Source: Tomocerus qinae | Lineage: Eukaryota > Arthropoda > Collembola > Entomobryomorpha > Tomoceridae | NCBI GenBank assembly: GCA_020055645.1 | Contig: CM034550.1 | Span: forward strand, 19,047,001-19,111,000 | Length of the DNA: 64,000 nt | Reading direction: 5' to 3' | Shown here: in pieces, positions 25,817-39,800 of the stretch | Position numbering within the stretch: the stretch's first letter is position 1 | Layout: each line of letters opens with the position of its first letter | Notes under the pieces: model-generated | What the model saw: the letters and a program-made list of their open reading frames with translations, nothing else | Told to the model about the DNA's origin: nothing | The model's database searches: none | Made by a program: the position numbers and the translations under genes

Positions 25817-27274
25817 TGTAAGCAAAAAAGAATAATAGACTCTTACTACATACCGATACCCATTTAATCACTACGCTGGCTGTAGATGATGACAAGTTTA
25901 TATATCACTATTTGGTATTAAACTAAATAATCGTAAATGGGGGTGTTAAACACGAAGCGTTCATAAGTAACGCTGAAAACCCTGCTGTACTGTGTAGTAT
26001 AAGTATAGTAATTATTTGCTAAAGGCAAAACTGAAAAATGTATAGATGGATATTGTACATCTACGGTTGGTACATTTGCTAGTTTATGATAAAAAGTAAT
26101 GTGAATTTCGCACATCACTATCAAGTTACCTTTTTATATCATTATTATACAAATAACTAAAAATAGATTAAATTAGGGTAATTTGCATAAAATACTGTTA
26201 TTACTAATATTGTACTTGTAAAATGCGGATGATGAATTAGTGATGTGAACGAACTTGTATTTTATATATAACCACTGCATGTAGTGGAGAAAAATCAAAC
26301 TCTTTGTAAAGTTATCAGTTTGATATTGTCTGAATTATGAATGAGTATTATAATTATTGTCAGTTATGACTTTTATTACGTTAACTACTGTTGTGGCTAT
26401 CAGTTTTATTAGATCAATTATTATTAAGTAATTGTTGATCATGAGACATTTCACACTTTTTATAATATATCATATATATCTTTATTAGAATGTTTGTTTA
26501 GAATGTAGGCAAGTATATTATAATTACTATTAAGTATGTAACAATGCTTATTTTTTCTGTATTCTCCTACCCATATAATTATGGTATAAATATGACTTTT
26601 GTACAAACAAAGAGTTCTCTGTCTATACTGTTTAAACAAGGCTCTTAGTATAATTATATTGTATTCAATAACCAGTTTAGTTACGTCATTCTAAACTTCT
26701 ACATTGTTACAATTCCCTCATCATTTAGGATTATTTGATCTTTAGTAAAGTTTTATATCACTCCTACTATACCATTGATTTTGCTTGACTTATTGGTATT
26801 ATTTATGTATCACAGTAACTATTCAGAAATTAGTAATAGATACCTTAGGACATGAACCAAATATTATAAATTAACTACACAATATTTCTAGACTGTAACA
26901 ATCAACATAAAGAATTATTTGAATTAAGATCTTAGAGCTCAGCCTTAAAGTCGCATTATAGTACACGCCTGTTGACACTAAAAGAATGACCGACTGAGTT
27001 GAACATCATTGAAATGTATTTAAGTGACAGTGTAGCTTTAACCGTAGAATTGAAGTAATTCAATTCAGGTGAAAGTGGAAGTCTTCAGGAAAAGATAGAA
27101 CTATATTATTTTCTCGTTGATGGTCGCAATGCATTGCTAATTGCTAATGCCTATTCAGACTTTTGTTTGATTTTGCTGTGCTGTACACACATTATACGTA
27201 TGATGCGTCCAGGTTTTCAAAAGTTGTTCTACCTGTACTTGCTTCAGCATAGCAATAAGTTTGATAATTGAAAT
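25817..27274. other. Intergenic between MEAF6 and OSTM1 (converging genes)
   Basis: AT-rich DNA holding the 3' untranslated regions of the two converging genes. I see no coding frame or repeat of note. Confidence 0.6.
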
Positions 27275-28944
27275 CTAATTTAAGCCATGAGATTGAGATT
27301 GAGAGCTACTAGGTTGGTCAAGATGTTGATGTGCTGTATTGCTGTTGGAACTGGTTGGTACAGAAGAATTTAACCCCGAACTCAAACTGTGTTCAATTAG
27401 ACTGGTTCCAGGATCACTATTAGAAGTTATAGCAAAGACTTCTGCCAAACGTCTCTCTGAAAATAAATGGCAATCAAAATTTTTTAATTTACTATACAGC
27501 ACTATTACCATAATGTCATTAAGCGATACCTATAGACAGTATTTTTGACTTAAAATTAACATCGACTTACGTTGCAAGACCTTGGCTTCTTGTTTATTTG
27601 AAAGAAATGCTGCGGAGACATAGAAAATACTTGGAACCAATATTGCAATAATTCCCATTGCTACATTCAACCAAAGATCCATTTGCCACTCAGGCAAGCA
27701 ATCAAAAGTCTCACTCCAAATCTCTCGGGTGGTATTCATCTGCAAAATCAAATAAGTTAGAATGGTTAAAATTGGCTCATAACCAAGGAGTATTTTTTAG
27801 GATCTCTGCTTTGTATAAGGACTGTAAGGAGAACAGTTGGACACTTTTTGGTGAATATCTGTATTCTGTATACAAAATTAAATACTGTCAGAATTTTAGT
27901 AACTGAATTGGTTCTTACCGTGTCCACTATATCTAAACAAATATTTTCTCCGTCTTTCTCTCCAATTTTGATGTAAAACTTGTTCAGCTCGTCATATTTG
28001 TCTTTGCATTTTTCACAGGTGTCATTACTATCAATGTATCGGCCAAAACACGATTTCGTAATTTCATAAAATAACTCGAATTTTACAGTGTCATCTGTAG
28101 CCTTTGGCTCTATCGTTCCATTATCATATTTCCGAAAACAATCTATGTAAATTAAATACAGACACTTAAATACATGATACATAAGTATACATAATTCATT
28201 ACTTATTAGTGATTTTACAGTTGTAGTAAATGTACTTACAGTCGCATTTGCCTTTTACCCACAAATGTTTGACATATTTATAAGCATCTGTGACTATCTC
28301 AATTCTGTCCAAGTTTGTGAAATACTCCTGGCATGGGTTTCCTTTTTCGTCAATCGTCTATAAAGATTACAACAGATTATTATTGAATTGCTATTTGTTT
28401 AAACAAGTGTCATATTTTAAATTAATAGGAATTAATATTAACGAATAGTGACTTACAGCAGTAAAGTCATTGTGTGTCTGTTGGACAATAAGGTACGAAT
28501 GAACACACCATTGGCACAAATGAATCGGACGAGCATTAGTTACTGAACAGAGAGTAAAATTAGAAATAGCTGAAGCAAATCTTCCGACAATTTCTTTGCA
28601 AATATCACTTGGTGTGAAAATGTCATCTATGCTCCGATTATGCAAAGCCCCGACTTCATATTCATATAGTTCGGCAGAATCTGCGTTACTCCTATAGAAT
28701 TATAGAGGTAATTACAATAAGGTTAATGACACAAATTATTTATTTTACATAATACTATAATACATTATACTACCACTACGGGTATAAAAGGATCAAGAAC
28801 TGATTAGTCTTTGAAAATTTATTTATTTCCGTACTTCTGTAAGCAAAGTTTTTATACTTACCATTTACAGCCATACAATAGAAATACACCCACAAACAAA
28901 CACTTTGTCACGTTCACATAACTTGCGAGTTTAATTCTAAACAT
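27275..28944 (-). CDS. OSTM1: OSTM1, beta subunit of the lysosomal CLC-7 exchanger
   Basis: OSTM1 is a type I lysosomal membrane protein that stabilises the chloride/proton exchanger CLC-7. Six exons: 28944-28862, 28691-28457, 28357-28240, 28142-27919, 27739-27571, 27456-27275; phases join into 336 residues (human 334). Residues 1-27 form a signal peptide (KCLFVGVFLLYG core). The luminal part has the spaced cysteines of the family: LCQWCVHSY at 87-95, NPCQEY, LWVKGKCDYC around 139-147, DTCEKCKDKY and ENICLDIV, plus N-glycosylation sequons such as NRS, NFT, NDT and NTT. The MNTTREIW motif at 221 precedes a single membrane helix at about 242-265 (LNVAMGIIAILVPSIFYVSA). A Ser/Asn/Gln-rich cytosolic tail of about 70 residues ends the protein. 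The match to human OSTM1 is by motif order, not by an alignment run. Confidence 0.93.
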
Positions 28945-30089
28945 GATTAATTTATATTTATAGATTTCGATTTATCTGTCTTTTAATTTTTTAACTCAAA
29001 TCTTGAAGCTTGTTAACTACCGTTGGCTATCTTATGTTAAAAGGGAGTGACCTACGTTTTACGCATCATAATATTATGGTAATTGAATTGGCAAAATGAT
29101 AACTTATCCTTACGTAATACGCAGAACAAATTAATCCTTTCCAATCCCACATTTGCCGCTTTGTTTTTGTTACACAGATATAAAAATCTGGCTATCCTAT
29201 CATATCGGAAGATTCGCTAGAAATGAGTTACTAAATGGACTTTGTAACAGAAGAGTCTTAAAGCTCCTATTGACACTTTTTAAATATCATTTACTAAAAT
29301 TTATGGACGTTACGTAATTTAGTGACGTTTGTCAAATCTACATTTATGTTGTGGTAGATAGTACATAGTATCATATTTTTTGCGATAACGAATCTAATTT
29401 CATATTCTTAAGTGAATATTGTCTTAATCTTGATTTAATGTATACGTATGCACTATAATGTTATGTTCGTTATGTGACATATTAAAATAGTACTGGTAAA
29501 TGGTTCACGTATATGTTACTAATTATTCCATAATTCCAGCTAAGCTGCAGCTACAAGTTAAAGAAGGAAGAAATCACATGAACTCGAAGTGTTTACTTGC
29601 ACACACTGACTCACTCCATTTACTTATACACAGAGTACCCACACTGCTAAGCTGAAGGTTACACACAGAAGAGTTTGAATTTGAATTGAGATTTTTGGGT
29701 TTGGGACTGAGAGAATGATAAGCAGAGCTAAGTTGAAGCACAATAATGCACTAAATTCAGAGACTTTTGCCTCGAAATTCAATTCCTCTGATTCCGTGTT
29801 GTATTATACATGAATATTTGTGATTCGAAATGCGAATTTCGATTGAAAGTAATTTATTTAAAAGTTGAACTTTAAATCCCGGTCCCAAAAAGCTTCAAAA
29901 ACATCATTTTATATAGGACATATAGACTAATTTATTTAAATTAATTAGTTTTTGAAATTATACTAATGTAGCCATACGATAAAAGTACATTTCACTGGTT
30001 GCGGTTACAGCATGAAACCGTGCTTTCAAAAACTGTTTAATTAAAGTTAAGAAACAGTTTTGGAAGGGGAGAAAGATCTCGCTCACGTA
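28945..30089. other. Divergent intergenic region of OSTM1 and DGCR6
   Basis: About 1.1 kb between two divergent start codons, so it should hold both promoters. A short upstream frame of ten codons (ATG at 30012, stop at 30042-30044) precedes the DGCR6 start and would lie in its leader if transcription starts further up. No other coding evidence. Confidence 0.6.
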
Positions 30090-30851
30090 ATGGAGAAAGC
30101 TCAAGCGCTTCAAAATCGTCTTTACTTCATTTTAGAGAAACTACAAGAAATGGCTTCTGAACTACCGTCGTAAGTTATATATGATCAAAATCAAACCACG
30201 ATATAAAAACATTTTGTAATGTATGTAACTGTTTCTGTCAAAAAGGTTACTAAATACTTTCAGTTTGCACTTGCATAATTATATAAATACTTATGAATAT
30301 ATATTTTATTGCAGTAAATATCAGCAAAGAGTCCCTTACGAGCTTCTTTCAGGCTTAGCCAATACGTTACTGCACGATACTATTTTCGAAATCGTGAAAG
30401 GTCTTAAGGATATTCAAGATGTCACCGAAAAGCATTTATTTCAAGCTCGACTGCAGTTAGCGGAGAAACATAGACGTAAGATTTACAATTTGTGTCTATT
30501 TACATGAGAAATAAAAGTACATTGTGTTAACTACATGTAACTACATGTGTTGTCGTTTTAGTGGATCGCCAACTCCTGAAGGAAACCAAAGGCACTGCAA
30601 AAACGTATAAACAAGAATACGATGCCATGCAAGCTCAACAGAAGATGGAAATGAAGCAGAATGATATGAAAATAGTCTTGCAGATGGATCAAAAAGTCAG
30701 TGATCAGCAGGTCATGCTTGAAAAGGCCGGCGTGCCCGGCTTTTATGTCACCAACAATCCCCCTGAAATACGTCTACAAATGTATCTACTAGATTTTATA
30801 CTAAAACTAAGCACTATGCCACTACCACATGTATCCCTTGACCTAGATTAA
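30090..30851 (+). CDS. DGCR6: DGCR6 / gonadal (gdl) family protein
   Basis: Conserved animal protein related to human DGCR6 and Drosophila gdl; its biochemical role is poorly known. Three exons: 30090-30169, 30315-30475, 30562-30851, giving 176 residues, shorter than human (about 220). The N-terminal helix reads [20 protein letters not shown], then [19 protein letters not shown] and [19 protein letters not shown], matching the human order of LPSSFQQRLSY and FEIVQGLLEIQHLTEKSL. The central coiled coil has [20 protein letters not shown], followed by [19 protein letters not shown], the family's most conserved block. The start is fixed by an in-frame stop 15 codons upstream. The C-terminal extension of the human protein is missing; the frame ends PHVSLDLD. 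Confidence 0.95.
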
Positions 30852-30979
30852 CTTTTGTACTAATTTATAAGTTAATGATATTCTTAAAACTACCAAAAGA
30901 ACTGATGTAATTTTCATGTAGTTATATGTATAAATGCGTATGTGTATTATGCATAGAAAACTAATATTTACGGACTTAA

Positions 30980-30985
30980 ATTAAA
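30980..30985 (+). terminator. Possible poly(A) signal of DGCR6
   Basis: ATTAAA, 129 nt after the DGCR6 stop codon. Confidence 0.35.
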
Positions 30986-33900
30986 TTGTATTCATCACAA
31001 GGACAATGACAGGACTCTTAAATGGGTATCACTCTAAAGACTTTTAATGCCAGCTAAAACTTCATGCATGCATGTAGTTATCGGGTGAGGTTTCGTTATT
31101 CAAAATTAAGATTTATTTATGTTTTGCTAACAATAAGGATATTGAGAATTAAAATGATAAGTATACTCATTTAATAATACCCAAAGAATTTATTTAATTT
31201 GACAAGGTAATAAAAGCATTGAGTTAATATCTGGCTTCTACTTTAAGGTCCTCTGGGAGTAACCATTTTGGTGTAATTCTTTTTTGAGTCCGTATCGGAA
31301 AGCGTCGGTTTATACTGTTTTGTATACTAAATGTTTTGAATTCGGAATATTACTTCCACATCTGAGAATTTGAATTGAATCAGTTGATATTATGTATATA
31401 GTTAGTGAATTAGTAGTTAATCTAGCGTTTAGAAAATTGTCGTTCATTTAATCGAATAATGTTCATCGATTCTAATTTTGTACGTGTTAATTTGTATACA
31501 AATTTGTGATGCGAACCGTATTGCAAATAGTAATAAAATTTTTGCCATTATAAACAGAAATAGTAAAAATCTTCAAACAAATTATTTTATTAATCTCGAT
31601 CAGAAGATATACATTTTAGCATATTCGTGCAATGTTATATCGCATAATAATATTACAATCTTTACCTGATACCTATATATGAGATTTGAATATTATATCA
31701 TAAATATTGCACAGTAGGCATTATGTTCATAAAGTAGGTTGATTAGTAGTCTTCACCCACCTACTGGTGGTAAAATTGTAGTATTTGTATGAAGAAGGTG
31801 TGTAAATTCAGAGTCCAAATAGAAAAGGAGGGATGTGTAGGGAAATGAAGACGGAATTCGGATTCAAGGACTCTGATAATCCTTCGAACCTATTTGCTCC
31901 TGAAAACGTGAATGTAGGACAAGAGTTGAGAGTTTCATGGAAAATACGTAGTTTGAAGGTTCAGAGTCTCAGTTTATGAAAAGTGAAGATAAGCGGAAAG
32001 AGTTCATGAGCAGAAGGGAGGTGGATAGAATGGCATTGCAAATATGATACTTGATGTACAGTAGGGCAGAACCTAGAATCTGAACGATAAGGTCAAATAT
32101 TTAGGAAAGAGAAGAAATTGGCATTGAGAGAGAATTTAGTGGGACAAATTGTGTCGGTGGGAGTTCCGGGTAGTCTTGAAATGAATTTGAGGGTCATGAA
32201 GAGACCTTCGGAGTCTCAATCAAGACCAAAATGAGCCCGTCATGGGAACTTCTTGCTGTCTCTCTACTACCAATCCAATGCGCCCATCATTTCTGTTCAT
32301 CCTCAACTATTTCAACAGTTCCAACCCAAGTTCCAAACTCTGAACATGTGTAAACCTAACGTGTACAGACTAATGCACGCAGCTAAAGGAGACCCATCCC
32401 TCTGCCATACAATAAATAATACAGGAGAGTGGAGTGAGTACGTAGCCAAGCTATACACATTCAAGATCACATCGTCAAGATCAAGGTCTTCTCTTCTGCA
32501 CATCCACCGTAGAGTAGCAGTCCACTGTTGTTGCGAATTTCCTCAACTCAGTAGGAGTTGGCAGAAGCACAGAAAACGGAGTAGACTCTGCCCTAACCTC
32601 TCTTCATTTATACCACATGGAGATGTACACATTTTTACGACTTTGCAGAACCTTGGCTTTGCTTCTGCATGCTATTTCCCAATACGCCAATCCTCCAACA
32701 CTAGGCTACCACACTCAACCGACGGTTGAGCTCTCTGCCTTCTCAATACTGTCTGGCTTGATGCTTTATCAACAGCTTTGGCCAGTCTCGTCGCGTCATC
32801 CATAAACTCAACACTCACTCTCCACAGTTCAATGCCAAAAGAACTCTCAAATGCTGAGCTAAACACCTGAATCTAAATCATAAACATTTTTCTCGTAGAA
32901 AGCTATAAATGCAAAACTAGCATTTGCAGTAAAACCATCCACATTTTTTATTTCCAATATTAAATTTAATTGAACTAATTATTATGCAGATAGTTTTGAT
33001 GTACTTGTTAGAGGTTAATTTAGCTGGAGTCTTGGATGATTGACAAATGACCGTTCTGTCCTATTTTGACCTTTTATCATCGTCATTGCTCGATTATGGA
33101 TGCTTTATGGATAAATTATGATATCATATCCTGTTAAATACTAGGAATCACGCAACATATCGTTTGGTTCACTATGTATTAATATAAGCTGCACATTGCT
33201 ATTTTGTCACTGTATCAAATCTGCAATAAAATGCAAGATGAAAAGGTGAATCTCTACTATAAAATATATCTTGTGCCAACTCTAATGGTCTGGTTTGCCC
33301 TGACGAATTTTTTCAGCGATTTGAAGGCGATAACCATATGCGTCATCACATCATCTGCCTTCAAGTGATTTTACCCGTCCCCGAAAAAATTGGACTGATG
33401 CTGATATGATGTTGTAGTGCATGCTGACTTCCTTTGGCATTGATGAACTGAACTCTCCCAATTCTTTGAAAACTAATCGGAGTGCACTATGTGTCACCCA
33501 CTTTAGTTGTTGCACATCCAGCATTTTTAGAGACAGTGAAAACCCATGATGATTCTATTGCACTTTCCAAAGAAGTCCTTCGTTAGTGCATGATGATTAA
33601 ACATGTACTAAAAAAGGTGACAGTAGTAGGTTTAGTTCATAATTTCAAGTTCAATAATATATTTAGTAATAAAAGAGTGTTAAATATAAAGACCCCATGC
33701 AGTTAGTAGTCTGGAGAGTTGTTGTAGAAAACTGGAATGATAATGCATGTACATTTGAACAAGTTTAAATAATGGAGGTTAGTATTTCTTGAAGTATTGC
33801 GTGATATTGTGGTGATAATAACGTGGTGGAATACTGGAGTGGGATATACAGGTTGTTTCATGGAAAACAGGATGACGGCGGATGAGCTGATGATTAGCTG

Positions 33901-36588
33901 GAGTGAAGGCCGCTCTGGAACTGGAAGGTCTCAGCTCATCGTCTCTCCGATTTCGAGGTCAACGTCGCCCTTTGGGAAGACGCCCCAATGTCACTACACT
34001 ATAGACCATTGCCACTCCAGCCATTTCATGGTTATCCTTTAGCCTTCCCCGATTATATGTCCTGCACACAAGGCAAAGCAATATGCATTAATAATTGGTT
34101 GGTTTAATACACGAAGAATCCATACTATATTTACTATATCTTTTCCTTGGGTCTCTGCGATTATGTTACAATTAGGTATGCTCGTTAACAATTGTGAGCA
34201 TCAGAAGTAAAGCATGTACATGCAATAGGAGACTAACCAGCCACCTTCCTCACCTCATTCACAATCCATAACTTTCCATGCAAATTCTTATTAATACACA
34301 CTTTTTATATTCCAATTCAGACACAATCTGAGAATTTCTCTAGGCCAGGCCAATGCCATTGTCAATGCCAATGCCATTCCCTTGACTTTGCTAATAGTAA
34401 TTCAGTTTCCCCATCACTGATCAACACAGCATTCACTTTACATACAGGAAAGATCAACTCTCAAAGTCAAACCATATTTATTGCTTTGACTCTATTTTTC
34501 TTCTTGGCATAGGCTCTTCTCCTTCTTCTCTTTTTAGTTGACCTTTGGCAAACAACTTCATAAAAATAATGCCATACTACCCCAACTATATATTTCGCAT
34601 GCTAACTGAATCTATTATTATATCTAGGAAAATTAAATTTTTCTTCCTTATTTCTACCCATTTAATACTCATAGATATATCTATTCACATTGTTCTGCAT
34701 ACTTCACAAGTAGAGTCCAATTCTATTGTAGGAGTTCGTATGGTCTTGATCAGGCCATGTAAGTTCCACCTTGACAGTATTCTGATTACGCTAAAGAGCA
34801 CAATTTAAATTCATTATCATTGCCATTGCCAATGTCAAGGTAATACCTTGATGAAGTCAATGCCATTTTCCTACTCACATTTATCACACGTTACATCCAC
34901 ACTTTTTAATTAGTGCCCTTCTACTTGACATTCACTTGCTCCTGTGCAATATGCTATCCAAGCAGTTTTGAATTAAAAATTCCTTTTACCAACAACTATC
35001 AATAAATCATTCTGATAATGAATTCTCATTTCTCATTGACTCATTACTGAATGAATTTTATTTTGGTGCGGTCATATCCCACATTATAATTAAGTGTAAG
35101 AAATTGTAAATACTGATTTAGCAATTCTATTAGATATTTTAGGCTTAACTGTTATAGGAAAAATAAAAAATAGTGTAAATTATAGCAAATGTTTTTCCAG
35201 GCACTACTTGCATAAAATAAAACAATAATAATAAATAGTAGTGCATACCTATAGGTATTGCATATTGTCATTAATATACACCTGAAGAAATTAGGCATGC
35301 AATTTGTGATTACCATTTATAGTGATATAATGCATTTGTCCACCCTAAAGCTGATATGCAGAAAAGGATGACTAGTAATTGGTTATGTAAGAGTGTAGGA
35401 CGATGCGCTATACGGTACTACGTAAGTAAAATATGTCAAGATTTGCACAAGTGTATTTAGTGAAGGTGTAGTAAGAAGTGAGTAAGGTGAAGAGGATGTG
35501 AGATAAGTATAACATGGTAGGAGTGCGGGAGGGAGAGATAGCTTGTGTGAGTGAGGAGCGTCCTTGGCCCTGATGGTGGTTGGCAAGTGGAGTGGATTCG
35601 GCTGGAGAAGGTGGAGAATCAACCTTGAGCCTGAGCTCGACCTTCCGCCGCCGACAACTCCAACCTTGTAAACCCTGGAAACCTTGAATCGGAGCTGAGT
35701 CTCTGAGTTTGGCCGTGCCAATGGCCAAGGTCTCCGGGCCTTGCCTTATCTCTCCTCCTCGTATCACTCACACCACTCCAGGATTCCCATTATCTAACCA
35801 AAACCGACTTTCTGCTTTTCAAGGCTTCTAAATCCACAAATCTATTGTGCATACGCACTCATACATATCTTTTGCATATACTCTAGACTCTACCACAACT
35901 ATAATAATAATAACGTGTTTTTTATATTTCCGATTCTTCCGCTTCTCAATTCTCAAGTCACCATGAACTAAACTGAATTGCCTTGAGTTTAAAATGAGAA
36001 ACTACCAGGACATACACGCTATTACCTATACACACATAGGCATATATTATTATGCACTCTTGTCTCTGACTAATACTACCCTGCCTGCTCCTCTGTCCCG
36101 ACAAGAAATAGATTCTTCTAGTTTCTAGAAACTCTAATTCTCCGCATTTTATTCTATGACGCATTTTCAAACTCAGTCAAAGCCAAAACAGCTCATCTTC
36201 AATTCTCTAGAAATCTTCTTACGTCACACCCACAATATACACTTACATTCCCTCCAAATTCTACACTAATACTTTTGGCCATGCAACATCAACACTTGAA
36301 ACACGTATAGCATTTTCATACTGCTCGCAGTTCGCCAATATTATATAACACTAGTCATACATAAAACCAAACTAATCCCAGATACCTTAAAATTCAAGAA
36401 ATAAAACCAATACCAATAAATGCCATGCTTATTTGCAAAAAATGTATATTAGTATAATATCGTTCATATTTTAAAGACCAAAAGATCAAGATATCTGATA
36501 TATTATCGCAAAATACATTTATATTTGTTACACATATTTTTTTGATCGAGTATTTAAAGAGATATTTAAATGCACAATTCAATTTATT
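30986..36588. other. Gene-empty stretch with purine-to-pyrimidine switch blocks
   Basis: No frame here looks like a protein. Frames at 32253-32729 (plus) and 35383-35767 (minus, two overlapping) sit in locally GC-richer, compositionally skewed DNA and have biased, unfamiliar sequences. Purine-rich plus-strand blocks change to pyrimidine-rich ones near 32235, 33930 and 35640. A loose set of AATGCCA words occurs at 34345-34390 and 34818-34870. Confidence 0.5.
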
Positions 36589-36821
36589 GGGCACTTAGCG
36601 TTTTTTTGGTAAATTACCTTAAAATTGAACCTTAACCTTAAATTTTAAGGCCCAAATCTGCTACAGACCACGTGGTATAATTTTGCGAATTTTATAATTT
36701 AAGGTAAAAATTTAGACACTAAATGTAACACTAAATTTTGATTTTAAATTAGTGTCTGACGCTATTTTGAAACTTACGATTTTAAGGTTTTTTTTTCTTG
36801 ACACTAATACGCTAAGTGCCT
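36589..36821. mobile_element. 233-bp MITE with 12-bp terminal inverted repeats
   Basis: The left end GGGCACTTAGCGT is mirrored at the right end by ACGCTAAGTGCCT, identical except for the outermost base. ATT stands immediately outside both ends and may be a 3-bp target duplication. The inside is AT-rich with several CCTTAA/TTAAGG words near the termini and no coding frame. A 3-bp duplication would suit PIF/Harbinger-type elements, but the family is uncertain. Confidence 0.7.
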
Positions 36822-39800
36822 ATTATCTCATAATAATGTAATTGATCAGATATCTTGGGAAACGATTATTACTGAAAAATCTATACATTAAACCTATTAC
36901 TTCTTTAAATTATGATTTGTAAAATTAGCCAAGATGTCTTTAAGTCAAGTTATCGTATTAAAATATTGTTTAGCTAACTATTTAATGTTATTGAGTAGGT
37001 AGGTATTTTATATGTATAAGTAATATAAGTAGGTATTAGCCTCTGTTTATGCGTATGGTAACGCTATTTAAAGTTGGCAGATGTGAATCAATGCCAAAGT
37101 AGTAATAGAAGAGCAAAGAGTGATTGTGCTAGAAAAAGGAACATTAGATGCCTACGCACTAGGGCATAGTATATTTGAATAGGTATAATTTATTTACGCA
37201 TTACTAGATGTGGTTGTATAATTTGGTGAAACAAAGGAATGTACAAAGGGAATCGCACCTTGATTTGTGCATTGAGAATAGAGGAAAGTGGTCTTGACCA
37301 AAGTGAAATGGGTCCATGGACATGGACGTGGTCTCCTTCCTTTATAATGTAAATATCCTGTCCTAGACAGATTCACTGAGAATTAGAATGGGACCATGGA
37401 GTCAAGAGGAGTTGACATGGCAGGAGGGCAACTTGAAGTACATGGACGATTCACTCGACCGTTACTCTTCCCATTGCCAGACTCAATGGAATTTCTTTGA
37501 CTTTTATTCCAAGGGACGAGGAACTAGAAACGGCGATGACCTGGCCCTGTACAATTTGAGGATTTCTTTGTCTTTCATTCATCCTGTCAAATCAAGGAAT
37601 CCCATTGCACTACCAACAGGAAGTTACAAACAATTACTCTAACAAAGGACATTTACAACATTGGTTCCTCATTTTACTAAAAAAATATCTTAAGGTTGTC
37701 ACACACAAGAAATCTTTTACATTGCCATTTCAATCAATGATAAAAACATCCTCAATTGATACCATAAAAGATTACATTGCATAATATATCCTTTAACTCT
37801 CATTTATTGTTATGATTTCTAATTTTTCCTCAGTCCTATTCTGTTTTATCGTGGCTACAAGCAGGGAAACTCAATGAAAAGAAAAAGAAACTCAAAGTTT
37901 TCTATACATCATCACATCTCTCATCTCATCGCACACAAGTGAAACTCTGTTCGACTTTTCCATTTGTTTGCAGAGTGCATTCATAGACATTTAGGTTTGA
38001 CCGTATCAACTTCGCTATTCAATTGGAAAGGATTTTTTGCCAAAGAGAGAGGGAGAGGAAGTGATGGAATTGGGAAAATGGAAACTCATTGGGAAAGTTA
38101 TCATTTGTTAACAACTAGAATAAAATGAGACTCCTAAGGATACAAATGATGGACATGAAGATGACTTTCTCTGTGAAATCCTACCTTAGCAATGATCGAG
38201 GTGGAGACACTCACCTACATAAATTCACATTGAGAACAAACTTTTAGAATATTTGCAATTTGCTAGAAAACATTGAAAAACTCCCTTAACATTGCAAGAG
38301 TGCTGAAACTGATTCCAATAATTAACATTTTATGATCTGGTAAGTTAATTGTTATAGGCTAAGCGAATAAAAAAATTCAGGTGAGCAGAAATAAAAAAAT
38401 TCACCCAAATTCACTACACCACCTGTAGCTATAATTTATTTAATTTTGGTAATCAACGGATATAATTTGTAGACGGAATTCCGGGAATATTTTTGAAATT
38501 GCAATTCAAGTCTGAAAATGGAGAAAAATAAATTCTTTTATTTCTTGACTAATTTGCCATCACAAAATTGCTGGTGTGTCCATTTATTAGTTTTTGTGTA
38601 TTGATGAATAACAAATGGTCAGCTGATTATAATATTAACTTAATTGTGTGTAGGTGAATGAGAATTGGGATATTTCCGTGAATGTGTCAGAGGAGAGAAT
38701 ACAGAAAATGAAATTGAGTGTTGAGTAATGAAAAAGAGAATGGTTTGATTAGTATGGTCTACTTAGTTGCCTTGAGTTTCATTTAATTTGAGTGTGCCTT
38801 AGTTTAGCTCCTGATTTCTCGAGCACACTTTCGCCCTCGCGTCGACTATAAAAGATATTAGGATGTGAAACTGGGTGCTAGGTATAAGTGGACAATGTGG
38901 GTCACCATTCTCACTACTAGGTCACTAAGCAGGAGACAAGGACTCTCGAAACTCTCCAGCAGGAAGCCAACTCCACTTGTTCAGCTCTCTCTCCTCCTGT
39001 CACACTTTCGCTCCCTTCATCAGTTCCCTGTCCCATACAAATCTCACTATCGCAATCACATAATGTCCAAACTATTATAATAAGCTTGGGATTTGTGCGC
39101 ATAAAGTACACCTGTTGTTACATAAGAAATCCTTTCTATTGCTGGCATACCTATATACACTTTTTAACATGCATCAGATACAAATCATTTAGTAGTAGAG
39201 CCTAGATAGCCATGTATGCACATTCTATACTGAAATGTTTAACGATTCAATTACTTAGTCTTATAGAGTCATTTTCTTGTAGACACAGTTAAAAGCAGCT
39301 TGCTATATAACTATCATTACTAGATAATTATTCATAGTTTGTAAGAAACTTTTACTTATTGCCTATTACGTTACACTGCGTTAGCTAATAGCCCAAACCA
39401 TGTCAGACTGCAGACCATGAGAAAATAGAAACGCATTTGCAACATGACATAACAGAGTAGCGTAATAAGGATAATGCAATAAGGAAGGAAAAGGTGCAAT
39501 GCATTACTTTCAGATAAGATAAGAGACAGTTTGAATGATATTCTGATTAAGTATCCAGTTAAGTCGCCTCCCCTCCAAATCCACTTTATGAACTCCTCCA
39601 ATCCTACTCGCCCCATGCTAAATCCACACTCTTCCTTCTCATTTCGTGTCTTTAAGTGTACATCTACAACTATATCATACAATTGTTAATAAAAACTTGA
39701 GCTTTGTGCTGTATTGCTGCCTTTGACTCGCCTCTTGGCCCCACTGCATGAACTCCCTCAATTCGGTGCAGCCAACTATTGTATAATCTACACTGCACTT

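Noticed and set aside
34818..34870. CAAGGTAATACCTTG palindrome among AATGCCA words
   Set aside because: Resembles an inverted nuclear-receptor half-site, but one 15-bp palindrome is expected by chance in a window this size.
37388..37642. 84-codon plus frame with varied composition
   Set aside because: No recognisable motif and no splice evidence; lies on a skew-switch block.
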